A stretch of 14,429 bases of DNA from Bacteroidota bacterium (GCA_023388015.1 JAEWHB010000064.1:1-14429); one strand, 5' to 3'; counted from the stretch's first letter, positions 1 through 6,741 are shown. Numbers and translations are program-made. The notes: generated by a model not told the origin, from the sequence alone.

Positions 1-185
1 AAATGAAAATTCAATTGGTTTTACCGGAAGAATCAAATCTCAAAGTCCAGAAAATTTCCATTTTCGCACCCTTGGGAACTGCTTTAATTGGATTCTCTGA
101 AAACGACGAAGTGGAGTGGGAAATGCCCGGCGGCAAAATGACTTTGAAAATTTTAAAAGTTTCAAATGAACATTTGGTGGAATAA
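1..185 (+). CDS. GreA/GreB/Rnk-family transcription factor, C-terminal part (5' end outside the window)
   Basis: Only the last 60 or so residues are present, and the reading frame is open to the left edge, so the ATG at position 3 is probably an internal methionine. The segment matches the C-terminal FKBP-like domain of the GreA/GreB/Rnk family: a strand with LVLPEES, then KISIFAPLGTALIG, an acidic DEVEW and a MPGGK turn leading into the last strand LKILKV. In this family that domain binds the RNA polymerase secondary channel region, while an N-terminal coiled coil, not visible here, decides whether the protein rescues backtracked polymerase. The W in DEVEW and the MPGGK turn look more like the short Rnk/GreB-like proteins than classical GreA. 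Family is clear; the exact member cannot be decided without the 5' part. It is convergent with hemE, with 48 bp between the two stop codons. Confidence 0.8.
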   Translation, partial: MKIQLVLPEESNLKVQKISIFAPLGTALIGFSENDEVEWEMPGGKMTLKILKVSNEHLVE

Positions 186-210
186 ATCTAAATCCAATAA
201 ATTTATACTT

Positions 211-233
211 GTCACCCTGAGCTTGTCGAAGGG
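211..233. repeat. GTCACCCTGAGCTTGTCGAAGGG intergenic repeat motif
   Basis: This 23-bp element fills the end of the short gap between two convergent genes and touches the hemE stop codon (234-236). Its ends, CCCT and AGGG, are complementary, with a partly palindromic AGCTTGTCGA core. From memory, the same motif recurs in the intergenic DNA of many unrelated bacterial genomes, usually near gene ends, so it is called a dispersed repeat. Only one copy is visible in the window, so the repeat status is not shown by this sequence. It could also act as a weak bidirectional terminator, although no T-tract follows. Confidence 0.5.
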
Positions 234-1268
234 CTATTTATAATTCACCACCGCTTCAATAAAAGCCTTTGCATTTTCAACCGGTACAGTAGGTAAAATT
301 CCATGTCCTAGGTTGGCGATATATTTTGACGGCCCGAATTCATCAATCATTTCTTTGACCATTTGCTGAATGGTTTCGGGCGGAGAAAGCAATCTTGACG
401 GATCGAAATTCCCCTGCAATGTGATTTTATTTTGGGTTAATTCACGGGCAATTTTTGGTGAAACCGTCCAATCTACACCCAATGCAGAAGCTTTGGATTG
501 CGTCATTTTTTCCAATGCGTACCAGCATCCTTTTGCAAAAACAATGACCGGTGCTTTTTCCGCTACAGCATTGACAATCTGCTCAATGTAAGGCCAGGAA
601 AATTCATCATAATCTTTGGGTGAAAGCATTCCGCCCCAACTATCAAAAACCTGAATCACATTACAACCATGTTCCACCTTTTTGAGTAAATATGCAATGG
701 TCGTATCGGTAATTTTTTGTAAAAGTTCGTGGGCAGCAGCCGGATGTTGAAAGCAAAAGCTCTTGGCGATGTCAAATGCTTTCGAACCTTTTCCTTCCAC
801 AGCATAGCACAAAATTGTCCAGGGAGAGCCCGCAAATCCAAACAATGGAACTTCGTTATTCAATTCGTTTTTAGTGAGCTTAATCGCTTCATAAACATAC
901 CCCAAAGTTTCTTCCACATCGGGAACCTGAATGTTTCGGACTTGTTCAGGCGTTCGGATTGGATTTTCAAGCCAAGGGCCTACATTATGTTTCATTTCGA
1001 AATTCATTCCCATTGCCTGCGGAATTACCAAAATATCAGAAAACAAAATAGCCGCATCCAATGGAAATCTACGGATAGGCTGAACCGTTATTTCTGCCGC
1101 TAATTCCGGTGTTTGACAGCGTGTGAAAAAATCGTATTTATCTCGCAAAGCAATGAATTCCGGCAAATATCGGCCGGCCTGTCGCATCATCCAGACAGGC
1201 GGTCTTTGCAATTCTTCTCCTCGCAATGCTCTCAGCAATAAATCATTTTTCGGTGTCATAATGTTCAT
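234..1268 (-). CDS. hemE: Uroporphyrinogen decarboxylase
   Basis: This cytoplasmic enzyme removes the four acetate carboxyls of uroporphyrinogen III to give coproporphyrinogen III. The 344-residue product has the usual family length and all hallmark segments: RPPVWMMRQAGRYLPE at residues 22-37 with the substrate-binding RQAGR, ILFSDIL with the likely catalytic Asp78, GFAGSPWT and EGKGSK mid-protein, VFDSWGG, and NLGHGILP at 319-326 near the end. It is the last gene of a hemA-hemC-hemD-hemE operon and overlaps the end of hemD by 26 bp, which suggests translational coupling. A second in-frame ATG at 1259 (residue 4) would shorten the overlap to 17 bp and is an equally reasonable start. Neither start has a clear Shine-Dalgarno site, as is normal in Bacteroidota. 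It ends with TAG immediately next to a repeat motif. Confidence 0.96.
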   Translation of the reverse strand: MNIMTPKNDLLLRALRGEELQRPPVWMMRQAGRYLPEFIALRDKYDFFTRCQTPELAAEITVQPIRRFPLDAAILFSDILVIPQAMGMNFEMKHNVGPWLENPIRTPEQVRNIQVPDVEETLGYVYEAIKLTKNELNNEVPLFGFAGSPWTILCYAVEGKGSKAFDIAKSFCFQHPAAAHELLQKITDTTIAYLLKKVEHGCNVIQVFDSWGGMLSPKDYDEFSWPYIEQIVNAVAEKAPVIVFAKGCWYALEKMTQSKASALGVDWTVSPKIARELTQNKITLQGNFDPSRLLSPPETIQQMVKEMIDEFGPSKYIANLGHGILPTVPVENAKAFIEAVVNYK

Positions 1269-1917
1269 TTATTTTTTCAATCACTTTTTCCAAAAGCGGA
1301 ATTTCTGCCGTGATGATATCGTTATTTGTATATTTTTTTATTTCCTCGTTTGTCGTATTTCCAATACTGAAGATGACCGAATTTTCGGGAATCGTATTAT
1401 TAGAAAAAAAGGTTTTTACCGCCAAAGGACTAAAGAATGCAAAACCATCGAAATGAGTTGAATCAATCCGTGATGGATTCGGAATGGAATCATAACAAAT
1501 GATTTCATTCAGCAAATGTCCTTTTGGGCTTAATTTTTCAAACAGTGTTTCCCTGCGATGGTTTCCACAAAAGAAATTCCAGCTTTGGGGTTTTGTTTTT
1601 TTTAGAATAAATCCTGCCAAATCTTCAGCGTAATTCTCAAAATGTACAACTTCAAAACCTGAAGCTTTCAGGACTTTGGCAGTTTTTTCTCCGACTACAT
1701 AAAAATCACCTTCAAGATCCAATTCAGAAATGGCTTTGACAGCATTTTGACTGGAAATCAGGTAATTATGTGTGTTTGAATTTATTTTGGAAAGAAATTT
1801 TTCTTTCGGATAAATATCAATTTTCAAAGCGGGAAGAATTTCAAAATCCAGATTTTCAGGCAGAATTTCTTTCAGCCTGTCTGTATTTAATTCTTTTGTG
1901 AAAAGGATTTTCCTCAC
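1243..1917 (-). CDS. hemD: Uroporphyrinogen-III synthase
   Basis: HemD closes hydroxymethylbilane into uroporphyrinogen III while inverting ring D. The family is poorly conserved, so the call leans on position between hemC and hemE as well as weak signatures: KILFTKEL at the N-terminus, YLISSQNAVKAI, YVVGEKTAKVLKASGF, FFCGNHRRETL, CYDSIP, and GFAFFSPLAVKTF followed by FSIGNTTNEEI, which fit the two-domain fold. The chosen start is the GTG at 1917, giving 224 residues and a 4-bp GTGA overlap with the hemC stop. A longer frame opens at an ATG at 1974, but its extra residues (a run of arginines) lie wholly inside the 3' end of hemC and look like an out-of-frame shadow. It overlaps hemE at its own 3' end. 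Confidence 0.88.
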   Translation of the reverse strand: MRKILFTKELNTDRLKEILPENLDFEILPALKIDIYPKEKFLSKINSNTHNYLISSQNAVKAISELDLEGDFYVVGEKTAKVLKASGFEVVHFENYAEDLAGFILKKTKPQSWNFFCGNHRRETLFEKLSPKGHLLNEIICYDSIPNPSRIDSTHFDGFAFFSPLAVKTFFSNNTIPENSVIFSIGNTTNEEIKKYTNNDIITAEIPLLEKVIEKINEHYDTEK

Positions 1918-2837
1918 TTTTGAATTTGTTTTTTGATTTCTTTGATCAATTCTCCTGCGCCTTTTGCCAGACATTTTTCAGCCAGTTCTTTTCCCTTGTT
2001 CAGATAATCTGAAACCGGAAAACTCTCTTCAATCGAAATCATTTCCTTTCCGTTCAAAGACAAAATCGAACCTTTGAAATCAACAACTTTATCAGAAACA
2101 TCTGCAAAAGCGCCGATAGGTGCCGTACATCCACCTTCCAGAATGTTTAAAAACTGGCGTTCAATGGTAGCAGCTATTTTTGAATTTTCATCGGAAATAG
2201 CCGGCATTTCAAATGCCGTTCGGGCTGTAATGCCTACGATTCCTTGTGAAGGTGCGGAAGTCATCCAATCAAGTACGATAAATTTTAATCCTTTAGAATT
2301 CAATTCATTCAGGATATCACTTCTGTCCAATCCGGCGTAAGCGAAAATAGCACCGTCCCAATCAGAATCGACCAATTTCTGAATTCTCAATTGTACATTT
2401 CCCCGAAGATCCACTACCGAGTCCTGCGGAAATTTATTGAGCCAAAATGAAGTTCTGCGTAAACTTCCGGTTGCGATGGTTCTTTTTTCTTTTTCAAAAA
2501 TATCGTCCGATTTGTGAACCAAAATATCATTATGATTTCCACGTTTCATAAAAGCTTTCAGCTCAATTCCGTCAGGAAGAAGTGTAGGGACGTCTTTTAA
2601 ACTGTGAACTGCAATGTCAATTTGGTCATTCAAAAGCGCAATGTCGAGCGAACGGGTAAAAACGCCGGTAATCCCAAGCTGATAAATGGGCTGTGTAAGA
2701 TTAATATCGCCTTCAGAAGTTATAGGAACAATTTCCGTTTGGAAATTGATTTCATTTAACTTTTTTTGCACCAATTCTGCCTGCCACATTGCGAGCGGGC
2801 TTTTTCGTGTACCAATTCTGATTGTTTGATTTTTCAT
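1914..2837 (-). CDS. hemC: Hydroxymethylbilane synthase (porphobilinogen deaminase)
   Basis: HemC joins four porphobilinogen units into the linear tetrapyrrole hydroxymethylbilane, using a covalently bound dipyrromethane cofactor. The 307-residue product shows IRIGTRKSPLAMWQ at residues 6-19, AVHSLKDVPT at 77-86, GSLRRTS at 124-130, DLRGNVQLRIQKL at 143-155, YAGLDR at 167-172, and GGCTAPIGAFA with Cys237, the expected cofactor attachment residue. Nothing essential appears to be missing. An upstream in-frame ATG at 2873 would add 12 residues that resemble no HemC N-terminus and come from the intercistronic repeat region, so the ATG at 2837 is preferred. It is separated from hemA by 79 bp and shares a GTGA stop/start overlap with hemD. 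Confidence 0.96.
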   Translation of the reverse strand: MKNQTIRIGTRKSPLAMWQAELVQKKLNEINFQTEIVPITSEGDINLTQPIYQLGITGVFTRSLDIALLNDQIDIAVHSLKDVPTLLPDGIELKAFMKRGNHNDILVHKSDDIFEKEKRTIATGSLRRTSFWLNKFPQDSVVDLRGNVQLRIQKLVDSDWDGAIFAYAGLDRSDILNELNSKGLKFIVLDWMTSAPSQGIVGITARTAFEMPAISDENSKIAATIERQFLNILEGGCTAPIGAFADVSDKVVDFKGSILSLNGKEMISIEESFPVSDYLNKGKELAEKCLAKGAGELIKEIKKQIQK

Positions 2838-2845
2838 TTTTTTAC

Positions 2846-2904
2846 CACAAAGAACACTCAATTCCTCATTCAAAGTGTTCCGATTTTTAACTGTGAACTT
2901 TGTG
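2846..2904. repeat. Nested inverted repeats between hemA and hemC
   Basis: The 79-bp gap between hemA and hemC holds two overlapping dyads. The outer arms are CACAAAGAACAC at 2846-2857 and GTGAACTTTGTG at 2893-2904, pairing at 10 of 12 positions. A perfect 7-bp inner pair, GAACACT at 2852-2858 and AGTGTTC at 2874-2880, shares its left arm with the outer one, so only one of the two hairpins can form at a time. CACAAAG-type elements recur in the intergenic DNA of many flavobacteria as far as I recall, so this may be a dispersed repeat rather than a dedicated regulator of hemC. Confidence 0.5.
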
Positions 2905-2916
2905 AATTCTCTGACT

Positions 2917-4170
2917 TTAATTGTCGAGAGAATTTGTTTTCAACCTGAAAATTTCTTCCATCATCGTGATGGTTTCGTCTGCATTTTCACGGTTTTCCAA
3001 CAAATAAGACGCAAACTGATTGGTCAGATTCTGAACCAGTTTTTCAGCCACCAGAGTTTCTTTTCCGTTGATCTGCGGATTTTTCTTTTTCAGATTTTTT
3101 ATTTCGAATTCCTTTAAGAATTCGAGTCTTTCTTTGAACGACTGAATTACCGGAACAAATTCGCGGGTTTTCAGCCATTCGTTAAATTCATTTTTACATT
3201 CCGAAATGATTTCAAGTGCCATGGGAACCGAATCTTTTCGGGAATCAAGCGTATCATCGACCATTTTGGAAAGTCCGTCCACATTGATCAGCTGAATATT
3301 TTCTCTTGAACCCAATGTGTGCGCCACGTTTTCCGGCACCGATAAATCAATGATGGTCATTTCCTTGTCAAACGGAATCATTTCCTCTGTGATCGTAGGT
3401 TGTTCCGCGCCGGTAGCGACAATCAAAATGTCTGTCGATTTCAGAACTTCTTTCAGTTCAGAAAAATCTTTAACCAGAACATCATATTTTTCGGTCATCA
3501 ATTCCGCCTTTTCTTTGGTTCGGTTGATGAGCGTAATATGGTCATTTTGAGTATGTTTGACTAAATTCGTGCAAGTGTTTCGTCCAATTTTACCGATTCC
3601 ATACAGCAGAATGTTCTTTTGTGAAATTTCTGACTGCGTTGCCAAAATATAGTGAACAGCCGCAAAAGAAACCGACGCAGCACCATTGCTGAGCGTGGTT
3701 TGGGTCTTTACTTTTTTACTGATCTGAATGGCGGTGTTAATAAGTCTTTCCAGAAATGCACCGGAAGAATCGTGTTTTTTAAAGCGTTTGAACCAGGTTT
3801 TGATTTGTCCGATGATTTCAAAATCTCCTAAAATCTGACTTTTCAATCCGGCTGAAACCTTGAACAAATGGTCAATCGCTTCTTCGTTTTTCTGAATTGA
3901 AACCACAGATTTCATTTCTTCGAGCGAGCCATTTGTATGTTCACAATAGAGTTCCATCATCGTTTCTGCACTTTCTGTAAATCCATAAAACTCAGAACGG
4001 TTACAAGTGGAAACCACAAAAAAGTTTTCAATGCCGACTTGTTTGGCTTTTTCAGAGAAAGCTTCCACAGACTCCGGGAAAAACGTAAATTTACCCCTGA
4101 TTTCAGCGTCAGCCTTTTCATAACTTACACCTACGGCAAAAAAATCTTTATGTGGATGGATTTTGGTCAT
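2917..4170 (-). CDS. hemA: Glutamyl-tRNA reductase
   Basis: This NADPH-dependent enzyme reduces glutamyl-tRNA(Glu) to glutamate-1-semialdehyde, the committed first step of the C5 heme route. The 417-residue protein has the catalytic motif STCNRSE with Cys56, the segment QILGDFEIIGQIK at 112-124, GAASVSFAA, the Rossmann nucleotide-binding loop GIGKIG at 191-196, VATGAEQPTI and IDLSVPENV, followed by the C-terminal dimerisation helices. The LGD in place of the LGE of the E. coli enzyme is a mild variant. The ATG at 4170 gives the normal N-terminus FFAVGVSYEKA; an ATG at 4230 would add 20 residues read from the promoter region and is rejected. It heads the hem operon and diverges from an AraC-family regulator across a 188-bp gap. 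Confidence 0.96.
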   Translation of the reverse strand: MTKIHPHKDFFAVGVSYEKADAEIRGKFTFFPESVEAFSEKAKQVGIENFFVVSTCNRSEFYGFTESAETMMELYCEHTNGSLEEMKSVVSIQKNEEAIDHLFKVSAGLKSQILGDFEIIGQIKTWFKRFKKHDSSGAFLERLINTAIQISKKVKTQTTLSNGAASVSFAAVHYILATQSEISQKNILLYGIGKIGRNTCTNLVKHTQNDHITLINRTKEKAELMTEKYDVLVKDFSELKEVLKSTDILIVATGAEQPTITEEMIPFDKEMTIIDLSVPENVAHTLGSRENIQLINVDGLSKMVDDTLDSRKDSVPMALEIISECKNEFNEWLKTREFVPVIQSFKERLEFLKEFEIKNLKKKNPQINGKETLVAEKLVQNLTNQFASYLLENRENADETITMMEEIFRLKTNSLDN

Positions 4171-4185
4171 CTTCAATTCAGGTAA

Positions 4186-4193
4186 CAAAAGTA
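4186..4193 (-). promoter_or_regulatory. Candidate -7 element (TACTTTTG) of the hemA promoter
   Basis: Read on the minus strand, this is TACTTTTG, a full match to the Bacteroidota -7 consensus TAnnTTTG. It lies 15 bp upstream of the hemA ATG, which would give a leader of about ten bases. No TTG -33 element is seen at the ideal distance, so the call rests on the -7 match and position. Confidence 0.4.
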
Positions 4194-4260
4194 CGGGGAC
4201 TTGAGGCACGAAAATAACGCTCAAAAGCAAAAAGTACCTCTAAAAGTTGAAAATATCCTT

Positions 4261-4277
4261 TTTAGATTAATTCTAAA
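4261..4277. promoter_or_regulatory. Palindromic operator candidate TTTAGA-N5-TCTAAA
   Basis: Perfect 6-bp arms, TTTAGA at 4261-4266 and TCTAAA at 4272-4277, flank a 5-bp TTAAT centre. The site lies between hemA and the divergent AraC-family gene. It sits about where the -33 region of a promoter with its -7 element at 4287-4294 would fall, a typical place for a repressor. The size and symmetry resemble iron-responsive operators of Fur or DtxR type. That reading is inference from the neighbouring heme and PchR-like genes; no cognate repressor is in the window. Confidence 0.5.
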
Positions 4278-4286
4278 CAAAAGCAT

Positions 4287-4294
4287 TAACTTTG
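4287..4294 (+). promoter_or_regulatory. Candidate upstream -7 element (TAACTTTG) for the AraC-family gene
   Basis: The sequence is an exact TAnnTTTG match, 64 bp upstream of the AraC-family start codon. The expected -33 area falls inside the TTTAGA/TCTAAA palindrome and has no clean TTG, so activity may depend on a regulator. Confidence 0.35.
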
Positions 4295-4303
4295 CAGTAC
4301 AAA

Positions 4304-4333
4304 TTGAATTGAGCAAAGCGTTTGCTAAATTTG
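4304..4333 (+). promoter_or_regulatory. Candidate promoter for the AraC-family gene (TTG-N19-TAAATTTG)
   Basis: A TTG at 4304-4306 and TAAATTTG at 4326-4333 are separated by 19 bp, which fits the flavobacterial/Bacteroides promoter pattern exactly. Transcription would start near 4339, leaving a leader of about 20 bases before the ATG at 4359. It is the best-formed promoter match in the window. Confidence 0.55.
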
Positions 4334-4358
4334 TGGAAACTTAAGAAGTAATTCATTT

Positions 4359-5246
4359 ATGGAAAACAAATTAGAAAATACCTATAAAAGTAAGGTAAAT
4401 GAATATTGGCCGGCCGATGATGTATATGTGGCTTATGTGGACAATCATACCGCTTTTACAGATACGTTGCTTCGTAAGATCGACAAGAAGTTCATTCAGT
4501 TTTATTTTTGTACCAAAGGCGGAATGACTTTTCAGTTCAATAACGGCGGATACAAAATAAGTTTAACAGACGGACTTAGTTTTCTGATTTACAATCCTAC
4601 GCTGGAATTGCCGCTTAATCTCAGCCTGAATGCAGATTCCAAAGTCTGTATGGTTTTTGTTTCGGTTGAAAAATTACATCATCTTTTTTCCAGTCATAAC
4701 ATTCGTGCGGAATTCCTGAACAGCAGTAAATCTCCGGGAAAATATTACAACCAGCAGGCGTTTTCAACTACAGTGCGTATGGTTTTGAATCAGATTGAAA
4801 ACCATAATCTTTCAACACATTTTGAGAATCTTTACGTTTTGGGGAAAGTTTATGAACTTTTTACGCTTTACTTTTCGGAATCTGAAGCGAATCAAAAAGA
4901 AAATTGTCCTTTTCTTGATAATGAAAAAGATGCCCGAAAGCTCAAAGAGGCCAAAGATATTTTACTCGATAGACTTGATAATCCGCCGGTTCTGAAAGAG
5001 CTTTCAGAAATTTCGGGTCTGACAGAATACAAACTGAAAGAAGGATTCAAACAGGTTTACGGTACGACCGTTTATGGTTTTGTGCTTGACAAAAAACTTG
5101 AAGTAGCGCGTGAGAAACTCGAAAAAGGCGAACTTCAGGTCAAAGAAATTGCTTTTGAAATCGGTTACGAAAATCCTTCGCATTTCATTGCAGCCTTCAA
5201 GAAAAAATATGGCATCACGCCCAAGCAGTTTGCAAAACAGGTTTAA
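4359..5246 (+). CDS. AraC-family transcriptional regulator, PchR-like
   Basis: A 295-residue cytoplasmic DNA-binding protein. The C-terminal hundred residues form the double helix-turn-helix of the AraC/XylS family: the first at about 211-235 (LKELSEISGLTEYKLKEGF) and the second at about 262-285 (KEIAFEIGYENPSHFIAAF), ending in the family's YGITPKQF. The run KLKEGFKQVYGTTVYGF, with its GTTV turn, is characteristic of PchR-like members, which in several bacteria respond to ferric siderophores and control iron uptake. The N-terminal 190 residues are a probable ligand-binding beta domain with no recognised motif. It is transcribed away from hemA across a region holding a palindrome and promoter-like sites, so a role in iron or heme balance, perhaps acting on hemA, is plausible but inferred. 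Its stop codon overlaps that of the convergent downstream gene. Confidence 0.88.
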   Translation: MENKLENTYKSKVNEYWPADDVYVAYVDNHTAFTDTLLRKIDKKFIQFYFCTKGGMTFQFNNGGYKISLTDGLSFLIYNPTLELPLNLSLNADSKVCMVFVSVEKLHHLFSSHNIRAEFLNSSKSPGKYYNQQAFSTTVRMVLNQIENHNLSTHFENLYVLGKVYELFTLYFSESEANQKENCPFLDNEKDARKLKEAKDILLDRLDNPPVLKELSEISGLTEYKLKEGFKQVYGTTVYGFVLDKKLEVAREKLEKGELQVKEIAFEIGYENPSHFIAAFKKKYGITPKQFAKQV

Positions 5247-5755
5247 CAGCCTTCTGAAAAAGAAAGTGTAATCTCATAAACTTTATCATTTCTAAGGTAG
5301 AAATAAAGAGCAGTTCCGGCATCGTGGTCATTTAGCTGGAAAACCCGATCGGTGGTCGAATACTTTTCTGTTTTCTGATCCCACATTCGCCAAATCGAAA
5401 CATTGTAATTTTTATAAGCTTTCCATAAATCGTCAAGACTACTGCCTACGCCTATATTTGAAAGGGTTTTGACGGATGCTGATCGAGTTGAAATTTCATA
5501 AAGTTGAACTTGTGTTTGATTATTTTCATCGGAATATTCTGAGAAATTCAAAAGAAATTCGCTCCCATTGTGGGTCACTTTTGTCGAATAAAACCATTCG
5601 TCCAATTTTTTGGAAAGGTCAAGTTTTTGTCCCAATGCATTCTCAATATCTGCCAGATTCGATTGTAAACGGATTTCGTTCATACGTGTGGTAGAAATTT
5701 GTCCAAATGAGTACTGGATCAATAGAAAAAAAATCAATAGAAATAATTTGTTCAT
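5243..5755 (-). CDS. Small secreted protein of unknown function
   Basis: Not recognised. The 170-residue product begins with a typical signal peptide (two polar residues and a lysine, a run of Leu/Phe/Ile, then SFGQ with likely cleavage after Gly18); the absence of a cysteine there argues against a lipoprotein. The mature part is rich in charged and aromatic residues and contains VKTLSNIGVGSSLDDLWKAY, a helix-turn pattern seen in small periplasmic domains that repeat the motif 'GIGxSLDEV', so a SmpA- or BLIP-like fold is conceivable. The only cysteine is the final residue. It starts 4 bp after the queG stop on the same strand and is probably cotranscribed with it. It ends in a TTAA shared with the stop of the convergent AraC-family gene. 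No functional link to queuosine can be argued from the sequence. Confidence 0.75.
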   Translation of the reverse strand: MNKLFLLIFFLLIQYSFGQISTTRMNEIRLQSNLADIENALGQKLDLSKKLDEWFYSTKVTHNGSEFLLNFSEYSDENNQTQVQLYEISTRSASVKTLSNIGVGSSLDDLWKAYKNYNVSIWRMWDQKTEKYSTTDRVFQLNDHDAGTALYFYLRNDKVYEITLSFSEGC

Positions 5756-5759
5756 AATT

Positions 5760-6713
5760 TTAGGATTTAAGTCCGGAGACGAAATCGATATTCCGTTTCA
5801 GTCCTTCAAATTTAGTTCTTTTTATAGGAGATTTTTTAAAAATATTTTTGAAAACTTCTTCCGTAATTTCTTTCCAATCCGATTTTGAAAAATTTAAAAA
5901 TTCTTCTTTCGGATGAAATTTTTCTTCATTATGCGGAAGAGAAAAACGGTTCCAGGGACAAACGTCCTGACAAATGTCGCAACCAAAAATCCAATCTTCA
6001 AATTTGCCGCTCATTTCGGTTGGAATTGCATCTTTGAGTTCGATTGTAAAATAAGAAATGCATTTGCTCCCATCGATTTTCCGATCCGGTAAAATCGCAT
6101 CTGTCGGACAAGCTTCTATGCATTTGGTGCAGGTTCCACAATGATCGGTTTTGAATGACTCGTCATAATCCAATTCCAAATCGAGAATTAATTCGGATAA
6201 AAAGAAAAATGATCCTTTTTGTTTGGAAAGTGTAAGTGAATTTTTTCCAATCCAACCCAATCCGGCTTTGTGTGCCCAGGCGTGCTCCAAAATGGGGGCA
6301 GAGTCCACAAAGGCTCGTCCGCTCACTTCACCAATTTCTTCCTGTATGAAATATAAAAGCTCTTTGAGTTTGTCTTTTACTACGAAATGATAATCAGTTC
6401 CGTAGGCATATTTAGCTATTTTATAGGAATCATTTCGTTGAAATTTATCCGGTAAATAATTGTAAGTCAGGGAAATAACAGATTTTGCGCCTTCGACCAA
6501 TAATCGCGGATCAAGTCGCATATCGAAATGATTTTCCATATAAGACATTTTCCCATGACGATTTTCTTTAAGATAAGCTTCCAATCGTGGCGCTTCGTCT
6601 TCCAAAAAATCTGCTTTCGCAATTCCACAATCCAGAAAACCTAGTTCCAGCGCACGTTTTTTAATCCGTTCTGCATGAGATTTTGGTTGAATTGACTTTG
6701 TTAAAAATTCCAC
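5760..6713 (-). CDS. queG: Epoxyqueuosine reductase
   Basis: QueG carries out the last step of queuosine synthesis, reducing epoxyqueuosine to queuosine in the wobble position of tRNAs with GUN anticodons, using cobalamin and two iron-sulphur clusters. The 317-residue protein has the catalytic segment DSAPILEHAWAHKAGLGWIG with Asp137. Its two [4Fe-4S] cluster motifs are CGTCTKCIEACP (Cys192, 195, 198, 202) with Cys218 in KCISY, and GCDICQDVCPWN (Cys245, 248, 252). All eight cluster cysteines are present. It is shorter than the roughly 380-residue E. coli enzyme because the C-terminal HEAT-repeat extension is absent after SPIKRTKFEGLKRN; this shorter form is, to my knowledge, usual in Bacteroidota. 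A small secreted-protein gene follows 4 bp downstream. Confidence 0.95.
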   Translation of the reverse strand: MEFLTKSIQPKSHAERIKKRALELGFLDCGIAKADFLEDEAPRLEAYLKENRHGKMSYMENHFDMRLDPRLLVEGAKSVISLTYNYLPDKFQRNDSYKIAKYAYGTDYHFVVKDKLKELLYFIQEEIGEVSGRAFVDSAPILEHAWAHKAGLGWIGKNSLTLSKQKGSFFFLSELILDLELDYDESFKTDHCGTCTKCIEACPTDAILPDRKIDGSKCISYFTIELKDAIPTEMSGKFEDWIFGCDICQDVCPWNRFSLPHNEEKFHPKEEFLNFSKSDWKEITEEVFKNIFKKSPIKRTKFEGLKRNIDFVSGLKS

Positions 6714-6733
6714 AAAACTGTCTTATAATTATG

Positions 6734-6741
6734 CAAAGGTA
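6734..6741 (-). promoter_or_regulatory. Candidate -7 element (TACCTTTG) upstream of queG
   Basis: On the minus strand this reads TACCTTTG, an exact TAnnTTTG match, 20 bp upstream of the queG start codon. The region further upstream is A/T-rich with no clear TTG at the expected spacing. The identical octamer occurs in front of the ABC exporter gene. Confidence 0.45.

Noticed and set aside
729..1103. Long open frame antisense to hemE
   Set aside because: It lies opposite a strongly conserved gene, shows no domain pattern, and has the biased composition expected of an antisense shadow.
1918..1974. N-terminal extension of hemD with an arginine run
   Set aside because: It lies entirely within the hemC coding end, has no HemD counterpart, and the GTG at 1917 gives a better start.
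2838..2873. Twelve-residue N-terminal extension of hemC
   Set aside because: HemC normally begins just before the IRIGTR segment; the extension is read from the intercistronic inverted-repeat region.
4171..4230. Hydrophobic 20-residue N-terminal extension of hemA resembling a signal peptide
   Set aside because: GluTR is cytoplasmic and the extension is read from the promoter region; the ATG at 4170 gives the normal N-terminus.
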